Origin: Candidatus Uhrbacteria bacterium
Lineage (GTDB): Bacteria > Patescibacteriota > Patescibacteriia > UBA9934 > GWF2-40-263
Assembly (NCBI GenBank): GCA_903831335.1
Contig: CAIKXH010000146.1
Span: 1-5,822, forward strand
Length of the DNA: 5,822 nt
Direction of reading: 5' to 3'
Positions 1-4,624 of this stretch are shown piece by piece. The notes below the pieces were generated by a model. It saw only the letters and a program-made list of their open reading frames with translations. It did not search any database and had not been told where the DNA came from. The stretch's first letter is position 1. Each line of letters begins with the position of its first letter. The translations under genes were made by a program, and so were the position numbers.

Positions 1-875
1 AAAACTAATTTTTCTCCGAGTCCTGTACATTCCGTACACGCTCCATATGGAGAGTTGAAAGAAAACAAACGTGGTTCTGGTTTTGGAAGATTCAAGGAAC
101 AATTTCCACACATGTAACTTTGTGAGAATGATCGTTCATCTCCTGTTTCATCATTTGTAAGCATCACAAATCCGTTTCCATAATCCAACGCCTTTTTCAT
201 GACCTGTGAAATGTGATCCTTTGAGTAGGTCTGTCCGCCTTCGAACGTAAAAATCAAAACATCCAAATCATGTTCTTTCTTTTTATCTTTTCGCATGTTG
301 ATCGCCTCATCTGTATCGATAATCAACCCGTCATAACGCACACGTGTAAAACCACCATTCAGTGCACCTTGTAACATGTGTTTATGCTCTCCTTTTTGTT
401 GTGAAACAACAGGGGCAAACAAAAGCAATGTGTCCTTTCCGAGTGACTGTTCAATAATCTTTGTCATTTGCTCAAGCGTTTGTTCTTGAACAATCATTCC
501 ACACTTTGGACAATGTGGACGGCCTGCGCGCGCAAAAAGAACGCGCAGAAAATCATAAATTTCTGTGACAGTTCCGACGGTTGAACGTGGATTGTGTGAA
601 GAAGATTTTTGATCAATGGCAATGGTCGGAGAAAGCCCGAGCATTTCATCAATGTCTGGTTTGTCTTGGAGTTCAAGAAATTGTCTCGCGTAACTCGAGA
701 GTGACTCCATGTAACGGCGTTGTCCTTCTGCGTAAATGGTATCAAAGGCAAGAGAAGATTTTCCAGAACCGGAAAGCCCCGTGATCACCACAAGTTTATT
801 TTTTGGAATGTTGACATCAATGTTTTTCAAGTTGTGAACGCGGGCTCCACGAATGGAAAGATATTCTTGAGACAT
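1..875 (-). CDS. uvrA: UvrA, excinuclease ABC subunit A (N-terminal part, runs off left edge)
   Basis: UvrA is the damage-recognition ATPase of nucleotide excision repair. It forms a dimer that loads UvrB onto damaged DNA in the cytoplasm. The 291 visible codons are typical of the family. They open with an ABC-type start ([13 protein letters not shown]) and a Walker A motif, GLSGSGKSS, at residues 33-41. The UvrA signature [15 protein letters not shown] follows at 53-67, and [21 protein letters not shown] at about 82-102. A CPKC pair lies at 122-125 in the UvrB-interaction region. The first zinc module is C256-x2-C259 and C280-x2-C283. About two thirds of a normal ~940-residue protein lies outside the window. 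The ATG at 873-875 fits the family N-terminus. No Shine-Dalgarno sequence precedes it. Upstream is the terminator of the pilin-like gene, so uvrA probably has its own promoter, but none is convincing by eye. The identification is very secure. Confidence 0.97.
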   Translation of the reverse strand, partial: MSQEYLSIRGARVHNLKNIDVNIPKNKLVVITGLSGSGKSSLAFDTIYAEGQRRYMESLSSYARQFLELQDKPDIDEMLGLSPTIAIDQKSSSHNPRSTVGTVTEIYDFLRVLFARAGRPHCPKCGMIVQEQTLEQMTKIIEQSLGKDTLLLFAPVVSQQKGEHKHMLQGALNGGFTRVRYDGLIIDTDEAINMRKDKKKEHDLDVLIFTFEGGQTYSKDHISQVMKKALDYGNGFVMLTNDETGDERSFSQSYMCGNCSLNLPKPEPRLFSFNSPYGACTECTGLGEKLV

Positions 876-926
876 AATCGATGAAAAAGAGTCAACGGAT
901 ATAACGGCGGCTAGACTATCACGGAA

Positions 927-966
927 AACAAATACGAGCAAGCCCTAGGGCTTGCTCGTATTTGTT
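927..966 (-). terminator. Perfect 40-bp palindrome, rho-independent terminator of the pilin-like gene
   Basis: Two exact 20-base arms meet at 946/947 around the centre CCCTAGGG, giving a stem of about 18 bp with a CTAG loop. The hairpin begins 4 bases after the TAA stop of the pilin-like gene. On the minus strand the stem ends in TTTGTTTT, which serves as the U-tract, and AAAA precedes it. It would also work on the plus strand (tail TTTGTTCCTTTT), but no plus-strand gene ends here. It separates the dsbA-pilin unit from uvrA. Confidence 0.85.
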
Positions 967-970
967 CCTT

Positions 971-3109
971 TTAGTCACACGAATCTTTACCAACACTATC
1001 CTGATCAAATTTACACGCAGAACCTTCAATAGCACCAGCACCACAAGGATCTTTTTCACAAATAGATTTTAAACTAAATGATGAATCCTTTCCATAATCT
1101 TGAAAACTATCCAAATCATCTCCGTCTTTTCCGTTCCATACTTTCATATCGTCATATGCATCACACGCACCTGATTCAGAAGCAGCTTTTACAAGAGAAC
1201 AATCAATTACAACTCGAGCACAGGCAGGTCCATTAGCATCTGAATCAATTGTATATCCGCAAAAATTTTTATCATCTGATGATGCTAATCCACACACTGA
1301 TTTGTTTATTGCTAATCCCCCACTCTCTCCCACTGTTTTACCATCTATAACAACTCCTTTTACCATTTGCTCACATGTTGCACAAACCGCAGAAGATCCA
1401 TCCATAAAGCAGGTTTGGCCAGCAGGACATGCTGCTGGACATGTAACCTTTGATTCCTTTAATGCTTTTGAGCCCTCCGTATCTGATATACAATCTGTTT
1501 TTACCAGAGTATCTGGATCCATCATACAACCACCTGCAACACCACAAGGATTAGCAACGCAAAGCTTTTGCAAATTATAGTCACCCCACGTATCACTTAT
1601 GAAAAAGTTTTCCATGGATGAATCACCACCTTTCGAATCAGAATAAGCTTTCGCAATATCATATTCTTTGCACTGATCATTTGGCGTACTCTTCGATTTT
1701 ATGACAGAACAGTCTACTGTTAGCTGGGCACAAGCGCCGTTATATATTTTCTTTAATAGATCCGCACCAAAATACGCCGTAGCAGCAGGCCCCGCAATTC
1801 CTAATGTCGCAGCTGAAGCAAGCGCTGTCTTTCCGACAAATTTTGCCTGTTCGGCCGCAGACAAGATTACTGTTGGATCATGTGTGTAAAAACACTTATT
1901 CACTATCGGATAATCAACCCCACCAACTTTTTTTGTCGTTGTTTTGAGTGTTAATTGTTTACAACTATCTATGGATGGTGAAATCCCTGGAATTCCTGGT
2001 ACGACAGATCCGCACTTTAAACATTTTGCCGTTGTCCCTCTCCCCAAACATGATTCTTCTGCAGAAGGACACTTCTTAAAATCACACGTCGTCGCCCCCG
2101 TAACAGGAGTACCATCTTTTTTTGGAGCGATCGTTGCGGACGTACCACATTTTTTATCTGCTTTTGGAACATCTGCATCTCCTTTTAGTGTTTTCGTTCC
2201 GTAACCATCTTTTTCCATATCCTCACACGATGCAGAGGTGACGAGTTCCACCCGCTTCACCATAGGAAATTTTGGAATTTGTCCTTTGAGTAGATACGGA
2301 TTGACCGTATTCAATACTAACCATGAACACAACAACAAGATCAGACCGGTTATAGCACGAGTAATGAGTGTTTTTCCCTTACCCACCATTGCCGGGCTTG
2401 CTGCACCAAGCGTATATTGCAAACCACCAACCATCACAAAGATAATCACAAACGCAATTCCAACACCTAACATCCAATCAATGAGTTTGTTCATGTACTC
2501 ATTCACATCTGCAGAGATTTTGTAATCCCCGATCGCAACGTTCAATTCTGATTTCGCTACATTTTTCGGATTCGGGAAACAGTACCCTAGACCAGCCGGA
2601 CAATCCAACGCTTGTTTCTTGCCTATAAGAGGATCTGTATCTAAAACGCCGTTTTGTTTTTTACAAAGTTCTTTTGTGAAACAATACGGACTTCTATCTG
2701 GTGTTTGTTCTACAGAAAAAGCGCAGGCAGCTACGCGCTGTCCTGATGTTTCTGCACACTTACTTATACATGCCTGTTGTGTAAAATCTCCTTTCTGTAA
2801 AACGGCGCCACCTACGCTCGTACAATAACAACCGGCTGTACAAATTTTTGCTTTCACGGCTGTTACAGGGGCTGGTGTTGTTGGTGCGGGTGTTGGAGTT
2901 GGGGTTGTGGTCGCAGAAACAACACATGAAGCAACAGCAATGGTACATTTTGCTTTACAATCTGTTTCTGAAAGAGTTCCAACAGATGTGATAGCACCGC
3001 CAGCATCTTTACATGAACAAGGACATGTTCCTTCTGCAAAAACCATCTTCGGCGCAAAAAACGTGAAGACAAACAGGAAAATGATCAGAAATATTTTCAA
3101 ACGTTTCAT
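971..3109 (-). CDS. Secreted cysteine-rich membrane protein with VirB2/TrbC-like (T4SS pilin type) two-helix core
   Basis: Complete protein of 712 aa. Domains in order: signal peptide 1-25 (MKRLKIF..., likely cut after VFA); two cysteine-rich modules at 29-62 and 90-129, joined by a Pro/Thr linker (66-86); a possible degenerate third module (143-177); and a pilin-like core at 200-285. The core has helix 1 about 208-231, a GGLQYTLGAASPAMVGKGK turn, helix 2 about 249-270 and NPYLL after it. This helix-GG-x-GK-helix-NP layout resembles the CPR 'T4SS pilin'/TrbC-VirB2 family. A 420-residue Cys-rich tail (295-712) holds two tandem copies of a larger module. There are 47 cysteines: 16 before the helices, 1 in helix 2, 30 after. 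The predicted topology puts both Cys-rich parts outside the membrane. It follows the DsbA-like gene by 10 bases, with no clear ribosome-binding site, so the two are probably co-transcribed. Typical pilins are about 100 aa, so a structural or adhesive surface role is more likely than a simple pilus subunit. The core family is fairly sure; the function is not known. Confidence 0.85.
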   Translation of the reverse strand: MKRLKIFLIIFLFVFTFFAPKMVFAEGTCPCSCKDAGGAITSVGTLSETDCKAKCTIAVASCVVSATTTPTPTPAPTTPAPVTAVKAKICTAGCYCTSVGGAVLQKGDFTQQACISKCAETSGQRVAACAFSVEQTPDRSPYCFTKELCKKQNGVLDTDPLIGKKQALDCPAGLGYCFPNPKNVAKSELNVAIGDYKISADVNEYMNKLIDWMLGVGIAFVIIFVMVGGLQYTLGAASPAMVGKGKTLITRAITGLILLLCSWLVLNTVNPYLLKGQIPKFPMVKRVELVTSASCEDMEKDGYGTKTLKGDADVPKADKKCGTSATIAPKKDGTPVTGATTCDFKKCPSAEESCLGRGTTAKCLKCGSVVPGIPGISPSIDSCKQLTLKTTTKKVGGVDYPIVNKCFYTHDPTVILSAAEQAKFVGKTALASAATLGIAGPAATAYFGADLLKKIYNGACAQLTVDCSVIKSKSTPNDQCKEYDIAKAYSDSKGGDSSMENFFISDTWGDYNLQKLCVANPCGVAGGCMMDPDTLVKTDCISDTEGSKALKESKVTCPAACPAGQTCFMDGSSAVCATCEQMVKGVVIDGKTVGESGGLAINKSVCGLASSDDKNFCGYTIDSDANGPACARVVIDCSLVKAASESGACDAYDDMKVWNGKDGDDLDSFQDYGKDSSFSLKSICEKDPCGAGAIEGSACKFDQDSVGKDSCD
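977..2086 (-). repeat. Two tandem copies of a ~155-200-residue cysteine-rich module in the C-terminal tail
   Basis: Residues 342-540 and 557-711 of the pilin-like protein align cysteine by cysteine. Matching pieces are CPSAEESC / CPAGQTC; C-x8-C-x2-C (354/363/366 and 567/576/579); ACAQLTVDCSVIKS / ACARVVIDCSLVKA; CVANPCG / CEKDPCG; and a final C-x11-C ending TDC / DSC. The second copy ends at the stop codon. The first copy carries an extra Ala-rich stretch (about 419-456) that the second lacks. Confidence 0.8.
2288..2494 (-). other. Region coding the pilin-like two-helix membrane core
   Basis: Residues 206-274 form the only strongly hydrophobic part apart from the signal peptide. Helix 1 ends in VMVGGLQYTL. 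A short loop carrying K244 and K246 follows, then helix 2 (ITGLILLLCSWLVLNTV) and NPYLL. The Lys-bearing loop should be cytoplasmic, so both flanking cysteine-rich regions should face outward. The pattern matches VirB2/TrbC-type pilins of type IV secretion systems as found in CPR bacteria. The call rests on pattern recognition, not a profile search. Confidence 0.75.
2723..3025 (-). repeat. Two tandem cysteine-rich modules in the N-terminal ectodomain
   Basis: Protein residues 29-62 and 90-129 share one cysteine framework. Each has C-x-C, then three residues, GGA[I/V], and C-x2/3-KC. Counted from the second Cys of C-x-C (C33 and C96), the next cysteines fall at +18 and +22 in both copies. The last is at +29 in copy 1 and +33 in copy 2. 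The copies are separated by the Pro/Thr-rich linker (TTTPTPTPAPTTPAP). A diverged third copy may follow at residues 143-177. The divergence shows that the duplication is old. Confidence 0.75.
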
Positions 3110-3119
3110 AAATCAGGCG

Positions 3120-3854
3120 TTATTTCTTCTGTGCACTCACAGAAATGATTACGTTTTCTAAAATATCTTGTGGAATCATTCCGGCAATTCTGTTGCCGTT
3201 TATAAAAAAGGTTGGAGTTCCACGAACACCCGCATCCAAACCGGCCTGAAAATCCTCTGCGATTTGATTTGCGTACTTGTGTGAATCAAAACATCCTTTG
3301 AATTTAGACACGTCTAAATTCAGCTGATTTGCGAACTGTATAAACGAATCATCTTCCAAACTTTCTTGATTCGAATAAATTTTATCATGATACTCCCAAA
3401 ATTTCTGTTGATCTCCAGCACACGCCGCTGCCTCAGATGCTTTTTGAGCGAAGGGGTGAATTTCTGTTAAGGGAAAATCTCTGTAGATAAGAGAAAACTG
3501 ATTTGGATACTTCAGGGCAAGTGATCGCAAAATAAAACTCGAGGTACGAGAATACGGACAACCAAAATCTCCAAATTCAACAATGGTTATAGGAGAACCT
3601 ATCGTTCCAAGTGTAGGACGATTTTTTAGAAAAACATCTACTGACTCATCAGATACAGGCTGAGAAGCAATCTTTGTGATTGTAGAAAGTGTTTGCGAAT
3701 AATTCAGTTCTGAAAGATCTGTGCTTCCAGATCTGATTTGTTTTGCAAAATACATCACACGCCAAACAAATACTCCCAACAAAAAAAGAACAGAGAGTGT
3801 TATGACCGTGCCAACCCAACTTCGTTTTTGGTGTGTGGATGTGTCTGGGATCAT
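3120..3854 (-). CDS. Membrane-anchored DsbA/thioredoxin_4-like protein with monothiol CPYS site
   Basis: Complete protein of 244 aa. A short cytoplasmic N-terminus is followed by one membrane helix (about 15-35, VGTVITLSVLFLLGVFVWRV). The spacer reaches to about 75, and the DsbA-like fold runs 80-240. Family marks are GSPITIVEFGDFGCPYS (87-102), AACAGDQQKFWEYHDKIY (about 143-160), FKGC (185-188) and the cis-proline loop GTPTFFING (212-220, P214). The family normally oxidises or shuffles disulfides outside the membrane with a CxxC site. Here the second cysteine is Ser102, leaving only C99 as active thiol, while C145 and C188 remain and may form a structural disulfide. It sits directly before the cysteine-rich pilin-like gene, a likely client. 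The ATG gives a normal short N-tail before the helix. Its upstream sequence (CTCCCTCCCT) is pyrimidine-rich and has no Shine-Dalgarno. Family assignment is secure; whether it oxidises, isomerises or chaperones is open. Confidence 0.9.
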   Translation of the reverse strand: MIPDTSTHQKRSWVGTVITLSVLFLLGVFVWRVMYFAKQIRSGSTDLSELNYSQTLSTITKIASQPVSDESVDVFLKNRPTLGTIGSPITIVEFGDFGCPYSRTSSFILRSLALKYPNQFSLIYRDFPLTEIHPFAQKASEAAACAGDQQKFWEYHDKIYSNQESLEDDSFIQFANQLNLDVSKFKGCFDSHKYANQIAEDFQAGLDAGVRGTPTFFINGNRIAGMIPQDILENVIISVSAQKK

Positions 3855-3873
3855 AGGGAGGGAGCGAGGTCAA

Positions 3874-3975
3874 AGAGTCGAAGAGTGAGAAAGTGAAAGA
3901 GTGAAGGAAGATTTTTTAATTTAAATAAAGAAAAGAAAGTACCTACACTTTTTCACTCTTTTACTTTTTAACTTT
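3874..3975. repeat. Imperfect inverted repeat built from degenerate AGAGTGAA octamers
   Basis: Four octamer units run in tandem at 3874-3905: AGAGTCGA, AGAGTGAG, AAAGTGAA, AGAGTGAA. Weaker units lie towards the dsbA-like start codon. Bases 3882-3905 pair with 3952-3975 without gaps, with a 10-bp perfect core (3896-3905 with 3952-3961). As plus-strand RNA there is one mismatch and three G-U pairs. A T-rich stretch (CTTTATTCTTTT) follows on the plus strand, as in a terminator, although no plus-strand gene ends here. On the minus strand it would lie in the 5' leader of the dsbA-like gene. Confidence 0.65.
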
Positions 3976-3976
3976 C

Positions 3977-4004
3977 TTTATTCTTTTCACTCATTCAGTA
4001 TATC
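3977..4004 (+). promoter_or_regulatory. Weak putative promoter for the small basic ORF
   Basis: A -10-like TATATC at 3999-4004 lies 10 bases before the ATG at 4015, the same spacing as at secG. The possible -35 (TTTATT at 3977-3982, 16-base spacer) is poor. The -10 overlaps the opposite-strand -10. The main support is the identical spacing to the start codon. Confidence 0.3.
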
Positions 4005-4025
4005 ATGTACTCATATGCGTGAAAA
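3997..4025 (-). promoter_or_regulatory. Putative sigma70-type promoter for the dsbA-like/pilin-like unit
   Basis: On the minus strand there is an extended -10, TGA-TATACT (hexamer at 3997-4002; five of six consensus bases). Its -35-like TTTTCA at 4020-4025 (four of six) is 17 bases upstream. Transcription would start near 3990 and give a leader of about 135 nt that includes the octamer inverted repeat. The -35 overlaps the first codons of the small plus-strand ORF, and the -10 overlaps a plus-strand -10. Confidence 0.5.
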
Positions 4026-4191
4026 AAATCACCAAGATTCTTTTGAAGAATCTCGTGAGCAGGGGCGCACAGAACGCCGTAAGATTAAAAAAACACCAAA
4101 AATGAAAATGACTGGAAAAGGAATGAAACGCTTCGCTGTTTTGCGCCCGGCGAAGCCGGGTCCGGCTTCGCCGGAAAAATACATCAGATAA
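4015..4191 (+). CDS. Small basic hypothetical protein (58 aa)
   Basis: I do not recognise this protein. The ORF starts MREKNHQDSFEESREQGR, followed by a strongly basic middle (TERRKIKKTPKMKMTGKGMK) and a tail, LRPAKPGPASPEKYIR. Much of the tail is encoded by a GC-rich palindrome. There is no signal peptide or membrane helix. The Lys/Arg density could suit nucleic-acid or ribosome binding, but that is a guess. Support for a real gene is the ATG, the TAA stop shared with its neighbours, a -10-like box exactly 10 bases upstream as at secG, and otherwise unexplained space between two divergent units. It ends one base before the secG -35 box. An alternative is that this is a regulatory region with an accidental ORF. 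Confidence 0.45.
   Translation: MREKNHQDSFEESREQGRTERRKIKKTPKMKMTGKGMKRFAVLRPAKPGPASPEKYIR
4147..4174. repeat. GC-rich nested palindrome inside the small ORF
   Basis: CCGGCGAAGCCGG (4147-4159) and its exact reverse complement CCGGCTTCGCCGG (4162-4174) are separated by GT. Each arm is itself a small hairpin (CCGGC, a three-base loop, GCCGG). The GCGAAGC core is a known unusually stable DNA mini-hairpin. The 28-bp element is far richer in GC than its AT-rich surroundings. It has no T-tract after it on either strand, so it is not a typical terminator. It resembles a REP-like or palindromic inserted element. Confidence 0.75.
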
Positions 4192-4192
4192 A

Positions 4193-4221
4193 TTGACGTT
4201 CGGAGCTCTTTTTGCTATAGT
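4193..4221 (+). promoter_or_regulatory. Sigma70-type promoter of secG, giving a nearly leaderless mRNA
   Basis: TTGACG (4193-4198, five of six) and TATAGT (4216-4221, five of six) are separated by an ideal 17 bases. The predicted start point is near 4228, only about 4 nt before the secG ATG at 4232. There is no room for a Shine-Dalgarno sequence. This is the best promoter in the window. Confidence 0.85.
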
Positions 4222-4231
4222 CTGACCACGT

Positions 4232-4453
4232 ATGAATACTTCACTTATCCTCAAAATCGCAGAAGTTGTCCTGGCCGTATTGCTTGTCATCTCTATTTTA
4301 TTGCAATCACGCGGCACCGGAATTGGAGCCGCATTTGGTGGTGGCGGAAACGTCTACCGCACAAAACGTGGAGCAGAAAAAAAACTGTTCCAATTTACCG
4401 TACTTGTTGCCATTCTCTTTTTTGGCATCTCTCTTGCAGGAATCCTTTTGTAA
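4232..4453 (+). CDS. secG: SecG, preprotein translocase subunit
   Basis: SecG is the small accessory subunit of the SecYEG channel in the cytoplasmic membrane. It aids SecA-driven protein export. The 73-aa product has the family's layout. Helix 1 (about 5-24, LILKIAEVVLAVLLVISILL) runs into the signature LLQSRGTGIGAAFGGGG (about 23-39). A polar loop NVYRTKRGAEKKL (about 40-52) follows, then helix 2 (53-73, FQFTVLVAILFFGISLAGILL). Length is normal for a short SecG. The ATG is fixed by the start of helix 1 and by the strong promoter 10 bases upstream. It appears to be a single-gene transcript ending at the large hairpin just after the stop. SecG would serve export of the window's pilin-like, DsbA-like and peptide-binding proteins, but it does so for all Sec substrates. 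Confidence 0.95.
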   Translation: MNTSLILKIAEVVLAVLLVISILLQSRGTGIGAAFGGGGNVYRTKRGAEKKLFQFTVLVAILFFGISLAGILL

Positions 4454-4572
4454 GAAAAAGTCGTTAAGTCGATAAGTTATTGAGTGAAGGAGTTGCTTTA
4501 TTCTTTTTTATTAAAAAGCCCCCTCCAAAACTTATTGACTCAACGACTTAACGACTTTCTTTTTTATTTTTT
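4452..4572 (+). terminator. Long imperfect hairpin with T-rich tail after secG
   Basis: Bases 4457-4492 pair with 4523-4558 without gaps. There is a perfect 15-bp base (4457-4471 with 4544-4558) and six mismatches further in, with a loop of about 30 nt. The stem begins at the secG stop codon, and CTTTTTTATTTTTT follows it, which fits a rho-independent terminator. The arms contain the degenerate repeat GTCGTTAAGTCGATAAG. This resembles the inverted repeat at 3874-3975 in design but not in unit sequence. The remaining 4573-4624 is an AT- and pyrimidine-rich spacer with no convincing promoter. Confidence 0.75.
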
Positions 4573-4624
4573 ACTCTCCCCCTCTACGTTCACGCGTTTT
4601 TTCAAACTATTTCAGAAACCGGAA

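Noticed and set aside
494..751. Minus-strand ORF of 85 aa inside uvrA
   Set aside because: It lies out of frame within unmistakable uvrA coding sequence and has no domain-like content.
899..920. Possible uvrA promoter elements (GATAGT and TATATC on the minus strand)
   Set aside because: Neither has a believable -35 at 16-18 bases, and the first would place the -35 within the terminator palindrome.
1302..2828. Several plus-strand ORFs of 62-95 aa opposite the pilin-like gene
   Set aside because: All are antisense to a protein with clear duplicated domains. No promoters or recognisable motifs support them.
3866..3993. CRISPR array or riboswitch in the repeat-bearing intergenic region
   Set aside because: The units are degenerate 8-mers with no spacers, and no known riboswitch core is recognisable.
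4003..4317. Minus-strand ORF of 104 aa opposite the small ORF and secG
   Set aside because: It is antisense to secG and its promoter, and its composition looks like a shadow translation.
971..4453. Altered genetic code (TGA recoded, as in some CPR lineages)
   Set aside because: All complete genes stop at TAA and no in-frame TGA interrupts conserved sequence, so nothing suggests recoding.
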